A stretch of DNA of 15,103 nt from an uncultured Blautia sp. (GTDB taxonomy: Bacteria; Bacillota; Clostridia; Lachnospirales; Lachnospiraceae), in NCBI GenBank assembly GCA_900547615.1, contig URHH01000056.1, positions 1-15,103 of the forward strand, written 5' to 3'. Positions 1 through 6,283 of this stretch are shown piece after piece (within the stretch, counting starts at the first letter, position 1; the number at the start of each line of letters is the position of its first letter). The notes below the pieces were generated by a model, which saw only the letters and a list, made by a program, of their open reading frames with translations, made no database searches and was not told the DNA's origin. A program made the position numbers and the translations under genes.

Positions 1-2
1 CT

Positions 3-593
3 TCTTTTTTCTGGGAAAAAAAAAGGAAAAAAAAGAAAGCCATTAGAAAGCAGATTTTTGCTGCAAGAAAAAAAGTGACAGAAGAAGAGGTAAAAAGGTG
101 GAGCCGCCTCATTTCAGAAAAGGTGTTTCTCCTTCCGGAATTTCAGAATGCGAAACGGATTCTTGTGTACGCAGATTATAATCATGAAGTGATGACAGGG
201 GAAATCATAGAGGCTGCATGGAAGGCGGGAAAGGAAGTTGCCGTTCCAAAGGTCACAGGAAAAGAGATGGTATTTATCCGCCTCACAGATTTTAACCAGC
301 TTGCCCCCGGATATTTTTCCATTCCGGAGCCGGAGACAGGAGAAGAAATTTCCTGGGAAGAAGGGCTTATGATCATGCCGGGAGTGGCGTTTGACAGACA
401 TTGCAGGCGTGTGGGATACGGCGGAGGATTTTATGACCGCTATCTGGAAAAGCATCAGAAGCTTACGCGCCTTGCTCTTGCCTTTTCTTTTCAGATGATG
501 GAGGAAGTACCTGTGGAGGAAACAGACATTATCCCGCAGATCCTTGTAACAGAAAATAATATATATGACAGCAGGGGGAACGCCTATGAATGA
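3..593 (+). CDS. 5-formyltetrahydrofolate cyclo-ligase, 5' end outside window
   Basis: This enzyme (5,10-methenyltetrahydrofolate synthetase, EC 6.3.3.2) uses ATP to convert 5-formyl-THF to 5,10-methenyl-THF in cytosolic one-carbon metabolism. The family signature is visible: a VAVPKV strand near 237-255, a MPGVAFD segment near 376-395, and the glycine-rich GYGGGFYDRYL nucleotide-binding motif near 414-447. The only standard start codon in frame is a GTG at 75, giving 172 residues. That start is probably wrong, because the frame stays open to the left edge. The residues before it (KKKAIRKQIFAARKK, from about 30) look like the conserved basic N-terminal helix that contacts ATP phosphates. I therefore call it 5'-partial. 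Two long A-runs (16-24 and 27-34) lie at the 5' end, so a length error or slippage there is another explanation. The stop overlaps the proA start by 8 bases, suggesting co-transcription. Confidence 0.9.
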   Translation, partial: SFFWEKKRKKKKAIRKQIFAARKKVTEEEVKRWSRLISEKVFLLPEFQNAKRILVYADYNHEVMTGEIIEAAWKAGKEVAVPKVTGKEMVFIRLTDFNQLAPGYFSIPEPETGEEISWEEGLMIMPGVAFDRHCRRVGYGGGFYDRYLEKHQKLTRLALAFSFQMMEEVPVEETDIIPQILVTENNIYDSRGNAYE

Positions 594-1836
594 ATATCTG
601 GAACAGACAGGAAGAGAGGCGAAAGAGGCGGAAGTAACCGTCAGAAACCTTTCTACAGAAAAGAAAAATGAAGTGCTCTGCGCTGTGGCAGACAAGCTTT
701 TGCAGCGTACAGAGGAGATTTTAAAGGCAAATGAAGAAGATGTAAAAAACGGAAGAGAAAACCATATGCCGGAAAGCCTTGTAGACCGTCTTCTTTTAAC
801 TGAAGACCGGATCCTGGGAATGGCGGACGGACTGCGTCAGATTGCAAAGCTTGACGATCCGGTTGGAGAAGTAACCGGCATGAAAAAGCGGCCGAACGGT
901 CTGATGATCGGGCAGAAACGAGTTCCTCTTGGAGTCATCGGGATTATTTACGAGGCAAGACCAAACGTAACCTCCGATGCGTTCGGACTTTGTTTCAAAA
1001 CGGGAAACGTAGTGATCTTAAAAGGCGGAAGTGATGCCATTCACTCCAATATTGTGATCGTATCCTGTATCCGGGAAGCCTTAAGAGAATGTGGGGTAAC
1101 GGAAAAGGCAATCTCTCTTATCACCGATACTTCAAGAGAGACAGCGGCTCAGTTTATGAAGCTGAACCAGTATGTGGACGTTCTGATCCCGAGAGGCGGA
1201 AAAGGTCTTATTCAGACTGTTGTAAATACAAGCACCATACCGGTGATCGAGACAGGAACAGGAAACTGCCATATTTATGTAGACGAGAGCGCAGATCTTA
1301 AAATGGCGGCAGATATTGTAATGAATGCCAAAACACAGAGAGTAGGCGTATGCAATGCCTGTGAATCCCTTCTTGTACATAAAAATGTAAAAGAAGAATT
1401 TCTTCCGGTTCTCGGAAAACGCCTTCTGGAAAAGAAGGTGGAAATCCGCGGAGACGAAGAAACAGGGAAACTGATCCCTGAGGCAAAAAAAGCCACAGAA
1501 GAGGACTGGGGAACGGAATACCTGGACTACGTTCTTTCTGTAAAGGTTGTGGACTCTGTGGAGGAGGCAATTTCTCATATCAACCGTTATAATACAGGAC
1601 ACTCTGAGGCAATCATCACAAACGATTACAGCCACGCCCAGAAATTCCTTGATGAAGTGGACGCAGCAGCTGTGTATGTGAACGCTTCCACAAGATTTAC
1701 AGACGGAAATGAATTCGGTTTCGGTGCAGAGATCGGCATCAGCACACAGAAGCTTCACGCAAGAGGACCTATGGGACTTCCGGCACTGACGACTACAAAA
1801 TATATTATTTACGGAAACGGACAGATTCGCCCGTAA
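586..1836 (+). CDS. proA: Glutamate-5-semialdehyde dehydrogenase (gamma-glutamyl phosphate reductase)
   Basis: ProA catalyses the NADPH-dependent reduction of gamma-glutamyl phosphate to glutamate-5-semialdehyde, the second step of proline synthesis (EC 1.2.1.41). The 416-residue product has the usual family length. The nucleophilic cysteine lies in RVGVCNACES (Cys256), and the family segments RVPLGVIGIIYEARPNVT, LKGGSDAIHSN and FGFGAEIGISTQKLHARGP are intact. The start is ATG 586, because AGGGGGA at 572-578 sits seven bases upstream and the protein then begins MNEYLEQ. A longer in-frame start at 565 would place the ribosome binding site inside the gene. It overlaps the cyclo-ligase stop by 8 bases. 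No proB is visible; it may lie upstream of the window. No hairpin terminator follows, so some readthrough into the next gene is possible. Confidence 0.96.
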   Translation: MNEYLEQTGREAKEAEVTVRNLSTEKKNEVLCAVADKLLQRTEEILKANEEDVKNGRENHMPESLVDRLLLTEDRILGMADGLRQIAKLDDPVGEVTGMKKRPNGLMIGQKRVPLGVIGIIYEARPNVTSDAFGLCFKTGNVVILKGGSDAIHSNIVIVSCIREALRECGVTEKAISLITDTSRETAAQFMKLNQYVDVLIPRGGKGLIQTVVNTSTIPVIETGTGNCHIYVDESADLKMAADIVMNAKTQRVGVCNACESLLVHKNVKEEFLPVLGKRLLEKKVEIRGDEETGKLIPEAKKATEEDWGTEYLDYVLSVKVVDSVEEAISHINRYNTGHSEAIITNDYSHAQKFLDEVDAAAVYVNASTRFTDGNEFGFGAEIGISTQKLHARGPMGLPALTTTKYIIYGNGQIRP

Positions 1837-1838
1837 AT

Positions 1839-1867
1839 TTGATTTTTTTTCGGGTATGTGCTATACT
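1839..1867 (+). promoter_or_regulatory. Sigma-A-type promoter for the 683-residue surface protein
   Basis: A TTGATT -35 (1839-1844) is followed after exactly 17 bases by a TATACT -10 (1862-1867). A TG dinucleotide one base before the -10 (1859-1860) makes it an extended -10. The predicted start near 1874 gives a leader of about 50 bases ending in GGGAGG (1914-1919) before ATG 1927. The promoter begins three bases after the proA stop, so the surface gene has its own start signal. Confidence 0.75.
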
Positions 1868-1926
1868 AAGTAAAATTTTTTATACGACAGAGAGTTTAAG
1901 AACGCTCATTTATGGGAGGACTGAAA

Positions 1927-3978
1927 ATGAGGAAAAAACAATTATTTGCTATGTTATTGGCAGGAAGTTTAACTGTTGGAATGGCTCCGGCATCTGCGTT
2001 TGCGGCAGAGGAGGGAACTGCAGTTACCATAGAAGAAGGTACCACAGAAACTCCGGCGGAAGGTGTTCCGGAAACACCGGAGACTCCTTCTGAAGCTCCG
2101 GAAGAGCCAGCACCGGAAACTCCAACAGAAACCCCGGAGACACCGGCACCGGAAGCAACTGTGACACCGGAAGCGCCAACAGAAGCGCCAACTGAAACAC
2201 CGGCACCGGAAGCAACCGTAACACCGACACCTGAAGTCAGTGAGGGAACGGTTGTTAAATCAGAAGCTGAGTTAAATGCGGCTATCGCAGCAGCGCCGGA
2301 GACAGAACCTGCAACTATCATTCTTGATGAAGATATATCTCTTACAGCAACTGTTTCCATTCCTGCAAATAAAAATATTGTTATTACAACAGCAGGAAAA
2401 GAGGTTACGATAAGCCGTGACGGAGCAATGAAAGGAAATATGTTCCAGACAGAGGGAAGTCTTACTCTGCAGTCCGGCACAGCCGAAGATGGAACAGCAG
2501 CAGGAAGCATTACAGTAAGCGGTTATCTTGATGGAAATAAGGCGGACGGCTCTATTGTAAATGTAACAGGCGGTGTGTTTGTTATGAACGGAAATGTAAC
2601 TCTTTGTGACAATACTACAACTGCAAACGGCGGTGCAGTAACAAATGCCGGAGGCAGGGTGATCCTTACAGGAGGTACCATTACGGGAAACCAGGCAGAA
2701 TCCGGCGGCGCTGTATACAGTGAGGACGTTGTACAGATCCAGGGAAGCCTGTATATTTCCGATAATACAAAAACCGACGGAACAACACCGGATAATATTG
2801 CTTTAAAAGGTGAAGGAGCTGTTCTTGAAGTAAGTAATGTGCTTGCAGAAGGAACAAAAATCGGGGTTCATGCAGTAGAAGGCAAAGAAGGGCAAAAAGT
2901 GATCCAGCTTACAGAGGGCGTGGAAGGTCTCACTATGGAAGACGTATTAAAAGTTGTTACATATGAGGGAACCGGTTTTGTCCTGAATGCAGACGGTACG
3001 TTAAAAGCAGACAAACCTGCAGTAACTCCTGATGTCAAACTGAAAACAAAACCAAAATGGCTCAGCCGCACTTCCGTTGAATTTACATGTGTTGCAAATG
3101 TAGACGGCTGGTTTTATGCAGGCTGGGGCGTAACCGGTCAGGAAGCGCCGTCCTTTGATGTGAATAAAGAAGGCACTGCCATTGAAGCAAACAAAGAATT
3201 TAAGGTTACATTAAAAGATTTAGATGAAAAGAATCCGATTACAGCGTATGTTCTTGTAAAAGACAAAGAGAATAACCTTTCTAAGAAACGCTCTCTTGAC
3301 CTGGACGAAAAAACACGTCCCGGCAATGCAACGCCAACACCGGAGGCAACTGTAACGCCAAGCCCCGAGGCTTCTCCTACAGCGACACCGACACCGGGAC
3401 CGACACATACACCGGTTGTTCCTTCTGTAAAGGATAGTGTGGTACATGGATTGGAAAATCCTCTGGAAATGTGGCCCAACGTATTTTACAGTTTCTCTGT
3501 AACCGGCGCCGGAAGCGATAACCGAAATCCTGGAGAGGGCGATGCACAGTGGGTACCGCAGTATTGGATGCAGGAAGGCGGTTCTTCCAAACAGACCACC
3601 TGGAAGATTGGTTCCAAGAGCGGTATTTATGATGAAAAGACACTTCCTATCCGTATTTATCTGAAAAAATATGTTTATAATGCAGAGAAGAAGCAGTGGT
3701 TTGGAACAGATGAAATGGATTATATTACTTACGAAGTAAGAACAGCTAAGTTAAGTCCAAGCGGAACTCCGGGTGCAGGCGGAAACGGGGACGGTACAGG
3801 CGGTTCTGATACGCTTGTAACAGATCCGAATTCTTCTGAGACAGGATCTACTACTTCTGCAAGCGGAGCAAAAACAGCAGATGAAAGTCCGGTAGGAAAT
3901 ATGCTTATGCTGGCGTTTGCCTCTGTTGCCGCGGGAGGATACGTTCTTGTAAGGAGACGTAAAAAAGAAACCGAATAA
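1927..3978 (+). CDS. Secreted, probably wall-anchored surface protein with beta-helix-like region
   Basis: I recognise no named family for the whole 683-residue protein. The start is ATG 1927, seven bases after GGGAGG; the ATG at 1912 overlaps that site and is unlikely. Residues 1-26 are a Sec signal peptide ending ASAFA. Residues 31-105 are a low-complexity linker of TPE, PETP and TPEATVTP units. Residues about 108-355 have short Gly/Asn/Thr-rich repeats (VNVTGGVFVMNGNVT, VTNAGGRVILTGGTITGN) typical of a right-handed beta-helix. A small beta domain follows (about 364-462), then a second TPEATVTP linker (about 468-500) and a C-terminal domain (about 507-615). The tail has KTADESP (649-655), a hydrophobic stretch and RRRKK, which resembles the KTGD-type sorting signals of Clostridia but with Ala for Gly. 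A role in adhesion is inferred from this layout. It is transcribed separately from the fibre operon. Confidence 0.85.
   Translation: MRKKQLFAMLLAGSLTVGMAPASAFAAEEGTAVTIEEGTTETPAEGVPETPETPSEAPEEPAPETPTETPETPAPEATVTPEAPTEAPTETPAPEATVTPTPEVSEGTVVKSEAELNAAIAAAPETEPATIILDEDISLTATVSIPANKNIVITTAGKEVTISRDGAMKGNMFQTEGSLTLQSGTAEDGTAAGSITVSGYLDGNKADGSIVNVTGGVFVMNGNVTLCDNTTTANGGAVTNAGGRVILTGGTITGNQAESGGAVYSEDVVQIQGSLYISDNTKTDGTTPDNIALKGEGAVLEVSNVLAEGTKIGVHAVEGKEGQKVIQLTEGVEGLTMEDVLKVVTYEGTGFVLNADGTLKADKPAVTPDVKLKTKPKWLSRTSVEFTCVANVDGWFYAGWGVTGQEAPSFDVNKEGTAIEANKEFKVTLKDLDEKNPITAYVLVKDKENNLSKKRSLDLDEKTRPGNATPTPEATVTPSPEASPTATPTPGPTHTPVVPSVKDSVVHGLENPLEMWPNVFYSFSVTGAGSDNRNPGEGDAQWVPQYWMQEGGSSKQTTWKIGSKSGIYDEKTLPIRIYLKKYVYNAEKKQWFGTDEMDYITYEVRTAKLSPSGTPGAGGNGDGTGGSDTLVTDPNSSETGSTTSASGAKTADESPVGNMLMLAFASVAAGGYVLVRRRKKETE
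2050..2240 (+). repeat. TP/PE-rich coding repeat, N-terminal linker
   Basis: Imperfect short repeats encode proline every two to four residues with Thr, Glu and Ala. The unit beginning ACACCGGCACCGGAAGCAAC occurs at 2140 and again at 2197, 57 bases (19 codons) apart. Such linkers usually form extended, wall-spanning spacers. The repeats could expand or contract by slippage or recombination. Confidence 0.8.
3328..3420 (+). repeat. TP/SP-rich coding repeat, second linker
   Basis: This stretch encodes a second proline-rich spacer (ATPTPEATVTPSPEASPTAT and onward). It reuses the TPEATVTP unit of the first linker about 1.2 kb upstream in the same gene and separates the small beta domain from the C-terminal domain. 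Confidence 0.75.
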
Positions 3979-3997
3979 TAAATGATTTTAATTTTTT

Positions 3998-4028
3998 AAA
4001 GAGACAGGTCTTATGGCCTGTCTCTTTT
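3998..4028 (+). terminator. Intrinsic terminator after the 683-residue surface gene
   Basis: An 11-bp perfect stem pairs AAAGAGACAGG (3998-4008) with CCTGTCTCTTT (4017-4027) around an 8-base loop. The right arm ends in a short T-run. A T-rich stretch at 3992-3997 precedes the left arm, so it may also work in the other direction. It lies 20 bases after the stop at 3978. Confidence 0.85.
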
Positions 4029-4056
4029 GCATATATTAATTCATAGGAGGTAAGCC

Positions 4057-4929
4057 ATGTATCAGAAAACAGGACAGGATCTTTCCCTTTCCTATGAAAA
4101 AATTTATTTTTCTTTGTGGGAGCTGGGGCAGAGATATGGCAGCTTTACGGACTTCCGTGTCATAGGAAAAAGCCACGATGAGAGAATGATCCCTCTTTTG
4201 GAAATCGGAAAGGGAGAAGAAGCGGTATTTTGCATATCCGGCATACAGGGAACAGAAAACCGGATTCCAGGATTTTTGACAAGACTTGCAGAAGAATATT
4301 GCAGAGCGTACGAGTGCAGATGGCTGGTGGAGAATTTTTATGATGTGAGAGAGCTTCTTGATACCATTCGTATTTGTATGATCCCTCTTTTAAATCCGGA
4401 CGGATACGAGATCTGCCAGAGAGGCTGGTCGGGCATTCGAAATCCTGTGTACAGACAGATGCTTAAAATGAATGGGATTCCTGAAAAAGAATTTACAGGA
4501 AATGCAAGAGGAATTGATCTTAAAACAAATTTTCCGACTCTGTATTGCCAAAAAACACAGATGGGAAAGGAACCGGGAAGCGAAAACGAAACAAAAGCGC
4601 TTATCTGTCTTTTACAGGATTACGGAAGCAGAGGATTTCTCTCTTTTACGCAGAAACCAGAAAAAGTCATTCGATACTGCCATACCCGCGGAATGCTCCG
4701 CAATCAGCGAAACAGCCGTCTCGCCCGTTATCTTCGAAAATGTGATGCTTCTTTTAAAGATAAGGCAAGGAAAGAGAGGGAAGGGATTGGTTCTCCGGAA
4801 CAGTTTTATACGGAAAAAATAAAAGAAACGGCTATGGAGATTGAGCTTTCGTTTGAAGGGGAGACAGAAAAAATCTTCCGTGACATGCTTCTTTTTCCTT
4901 TGGAATATCTTTTTTCGCTTGTTTCCTGA
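4057..4929 (+). CDS. M14 carboxypeptidase-like protein, zinc ligands lost (probable pseudopeptidase)
   Basis: This 290-residue cytosolic protein has the outline of an M14 zinc carboxypeptidase: an N-terminal LxxRYGSFTDFRVIGKS segment, LLNPDGYEI (111-119), ARGIDLKTNFP (150-160) and a C-terminal MEIELS strand holding a candidate catalytic Glu (261 or 263). The active site is degraded. The first zinc motif HxxE reads QGTE (Gln64, Glu67), the second zinc His in the LSFHS-type strand is Thr (LSFTQ, Thr198), and the substrate-binding Asn-Arg of DLNRNF is Lys-Thr (156-157). It therefore probably does not cleave peptides, and may bind a peptide, perhaps of peptidoglycan, or act as a scaffold. No signal peptide or membrane segment is seen. 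AGGAGG at 4045-4050 precedes ATG 4057. No convincing promoter lies between the terminator at 4028 and this gene, so expression may depend on readthrough. The frame is intact, which argues against simple decay. Confidence 0.75.
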   Translation: MYQKTGQDLSLSYEKIYFSLWELGQRYGSFTDFRVIGKSHDERMIPLLEIGKGEEAVFCISGIQGTENRIPGFLTRLAEEYCRAYECRWLVENFYDVRELLDTIRICMIPLLNPDGYEICQRGWSGIRNPVYRQMLKMNGIPEKEFTGNARGIDLKTNFPTLYCQKTQMGKEPGSENETKALICLLQDYGSRGFLSFTQKPEKVIRYCHTRGMLRNQRNSRLARYLRKCDASFKDKARKEREGIGSPEQFYTEKIKETAMEIELSFEGETEKIFRDMLLFPLEYLFSLVS

Positions 4930-4935
4930 GACTTT

Positions 4936-4987
4936 TCAGAGAAATTATGTCGGAATATGTCGAACGAATTTTCTTGCATTTCTCTGA
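4936..4987. repeat. 10-bp inverted repeat enclosing the Spo0A-type boxes
   Basis: TCAGAGAAAT (4936-4945) and ATTTCTCTGA (4978-4987) are perfect reverse complements separated by 32 bases. The right arm ends six bases before the -10 hexamer and has no T-run after it, so it looks more like an operator or DNA-structure element than a terminator. It might still act as a weak 3' hairpin for the M14-like gene. Confidence 0.6.
4946..4965 (+). promoter_or_regulatory. Tandem Spo0A-type boxes
   Basis: Two adjacent 10-base units, TATGTCGGAA and TATGTCGAAC, carry TGTCGGA (4948-4954) and TGTCGAA (4958-4964). The known 0A-box core is TGTCGAA, so one site is exact and the other has one mismatch. They are one helical turn apart on the same strand, the arrangement a Spo0A dimer is known to bind. 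Their centre is about 50 bases before the predicted transcription start, which suits activation. Confidence 0.65.
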
Positions 4988-4999
4988 GACAAGTATAAT
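4974..4999 (+). promoter_or_regulatory. Promoter of the signal peptidase/TasA-like operon, weak -35
   Basis: A perfect TATAAT -10 lies at 4994-4999. The nearest -35-like element, TTGCAT (4974-4979), is only 14 bases upstream, which is too close for a strong sigma-A promoter. A good -10 with a poor -35 next to tandem 0A boxes fits an activator-dependent promoter. The predicted start near 5006 gives a leader of about 150 bases before the signal peptidase gene. Confidence 0.6.
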
Positions 5000-5066
5000 A
5001 AAAACAGTTCTAAATTACATTTCTTATTTTTATCTTGTTTTATTGTTGTTCCATAAGGAGATTTCT

Positions 5067-5108
5067 ATGAATACCTATCTTTTTGGCAGACCTCCGCCAG
5101 AATCTTAA
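5067..5108 (+). CDS. Possible 13-codon leader peptide with a triple-proline motif
   Basis: AAGGAG (5055-5060) sits six bases before ATG 5067 and opens a 13-residue ORF, MNTYLFGRPPPES, ending at TAA 5106-5108, 51 bases before the signal peptidase start. Ribosomes stall at three consecutive prolines unless EF-P helps, so a regulatory leader is plausible. The proline codons include CCTCC (5091-5095), an anti-Shine-Dalgarno-like sequence that could pair weakly with the downstream AGGGAG. A 6-bp inverted repeat (5099-5104 with 5116-5121) overlaps the stop codon. Translation and function are inferred from the good ribosome binding site and location alone. Confidence 0.4.
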   Translation: MNTYLFGRPPPES

Positions 5109-5159
5109 TCATCCTGATTCTATTCTATTTCATTTCTATTGTTCATTCAGGGAGACATC

Positions 5160-5651
5160 ATGAAAATTTTCAAACCTGTTGTTTGCATTTGTTCTATGTT
5201 TTTTACTTCTGTGCTTTTGTTCTGTCTGATTCTTTTTTTCTCTGGTATTTATCCCTATATTGTGTTGTCCGGCTCTATGGAACCGGTCATAAAAACAGGA
5301 AGCATTGTTCTGGTTCAGACAAGAGAGACAAAGATAAAACCGGGGGATATTATTCTATATCGATTCGGAAGGCAGAATGTGACCCACAGAATAGCAGAGC
5401 AGACAGAAGGGGGATACATTACAAAAGGAGATGCAAATACAACGTGCGATCCGATTCCTGTAAAAAAGGAACAGATAAGAGGAAAAATATCAGGCAGCAT
5501 CCCTTATCTTGGGTATGTCATCCTCTTCTTACGGACACCGCGGGGCATATGCCTTTCTGTTTTTATTTTAACCGTCTCCCTTCTGGTAAAACATTTCTTA
5601 AAACATCATTCAAGAAAGGAAAACACTGAAACCAGTGAAGGAAAAATATGA
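5160..5651 (+). CDS. sipW: SipW-like (ER-type) signal peptidase I
   Basis: This 163-residue membrane protease of family S26B would remove signal peptides from the TasA-like proteins encoded directly downstream. It has an N-terminal membrane segment (about residues 8-34) and the serine motif SGSMEP (Ser39). THRI carries His76 where ordinary bacterial type I peptidases have Lys, the hallmark of the SipW/ER subclass. KGDANTTCD (Asp91, Asp97) supplies the acidic residue, and a second membrane segment near the C-terminus is followed by a basic tail. I chose ATG 5160 because AGGGAG (5149-5154) lies five bases upstream; an upstream in-frame TTG at 5139 has no such support. Its TGA overlaps the next ATG by four bases. 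In Bacillus, SipW processes TasA and TapA, and the neighbours here fit the same role. Confidence 0.92.
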   Translation: MKIFKPVVCICSMFFTSVLLFCLILFFSGIYPYIVLSGSMEPVIKTGSIVLVQTRETKIKPGDIILYRFGRQNVTHRIAEQTEGGYITKGDANTTCDPIPVKKEQIRGKISGSIPYLGYVILFLRTPRGICLSVFILTVSLLVKHFLKHHSRKENTETSEGKI

Positions 5652-6283
5652 AAACAAGCGGAAAAATAAAAAGAACTGCGGCGGCAGCCGTCATTGTGGG
5701 TGTGCTGTGCGCAGGAGGAACTGTGGCATACTTAACAGACAACGAGAAAGCCGTAAACGAATTTACAGTAGGCAGTGTTGAAATTGAACTTCTGGAGCCA
5801 AACTGGAAACCGGAAGAAAACAAAATGCTTGTGCCCACACAGGAGATTTTAAAAGATCCCCAAATTAAACATACCGGAAAAAGTGACGCATTTGTATATC
5901 TGGAAGTAGCGGTACCGATCAAAAATGTAGTAACTGTCGACAAAGAAGGAAGCCGCACAGAAGCAAAAGATACAGAGCTTTTCAGCTTTACGGCAGGAAA
6001 GGACTGGACATTGCTTCAGTCAGAAAAAAAGGGAACGGATCAGATATATATGTATGCGTATAATAAAATTTTAAAGCCTTCTGAAAGCACCACACCTCTT
6101 TTTGAAAAAGTAGTCTTCGCAAATGTGATAGAGGGACAGCTTGACGCCCAGAAGATGTCTGTTCCTGTAAAGGCGTATGCGATCCAGAGCGCAAACACAG
6201 GCGGAAACTCCGGTTCTGTTATTGAGCAGGCGAAAACTGCTTTTCAGAAATATCTCAATCAGAATAAGGAAACTCCGGCATGA
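5648..6283 (+). CDS. TasA/CalY-like secreted protein 1, probable main fibre subunit
   Basis: The 211-residue product starts with the signal peptide type handled by SipW peptidases: a basic start, a hydrophobic run, then GGTVAYLTD (23-31), followed by NEFTVGSVEIEL, which matches the start of the mature TasA/camelysin fold. The rest is a compact beta-rich domain with no membrane segment, sorting tail or protease motif. It shares with the next two proteins a Y-x-K-x-L-x-P-x-E-x-T-x-P-L-F segment (about 6053-6104) and, with the third, an A-x-AIQxAN stretch (about 6170-6200). As the first and simplest of the three, it is the best candidate for the filament body; that role is inferred. AAGGA (5638-5642) lies inside the signal peptidase gene and the ATGA overlap couples translation. 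Confidence 0.85.
   Translation: MKTSGKIKRTAAAAVIVGVLCAGGTVAYLTDNEKAVNEFTVGSVEIELLEPNWKPEENKMLVPTQEILKDPQIKHTGKSDAFVYLEVAVPIKNVVTVDKEGSRTEAKDTELFSFTAGKDWTLLQSEKKGTDQIYMYAYNKILKPSESTTPLFEKVVFANVIEGQLDAQKMSVPVKAYAIQSANTGGNSGSVIEQAKTAFQKYLNQNKETPA

Noticed and set aside
114..695. 193-residue minus-strand open frame
   Set aside because: It lies antisense to the cyclo-ligase and proA, both clearly real, and its protein resembles no family.
1132..1758. 208-residue minus-strand open frame
   Set aside because: It is antisense to the conserved core of proA, with Cys/Phe-rich composition typical of a shadow frame.
2140..2229. CRISPR-like or tandem repeat array
   Set aside because: The repeats are in frame, encode a proline-rich linker and have no unique spacers of constant length.
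1896..2510. 204-residue open frame on the minus strand rich in Gly/Ser/Val
   Set aside because: It is the antisense of the TP/PE repeat linker. Its low-complexity composition follows from the repeats, and it has no ribosome binding site or recognisable domain.
4472..4822. 116-residue open frame on the + strand inside the M14-like gene
   Set aside because: It is an alternative frame of an intact gene and is Lys/Arg/Asn-rich. I considered a frameshift in the M14-like gene, but that frame runs uninterrupted with its motifs in order.
4936..4987. Intrinsic terminator for the M14-like gene
   Set aside because: The loop would be 32 bases and no T-run follows the right arm. The enclosed 0A-type boxes and adjacent -10 favour a regulatory role.
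5003..5053. SinR-type boxes (GTTCT) at 5006 and near 5046
   Set aside because: Only partial matches to the GTTCTYT consensus in AT-rich sequence, without the usual paired arrangement.
5183..5629. 148-residue second frame within the signal peptidase gene
   Set aside because: The frame from 5160 carries all signal peptidase motifs; this one shows none.
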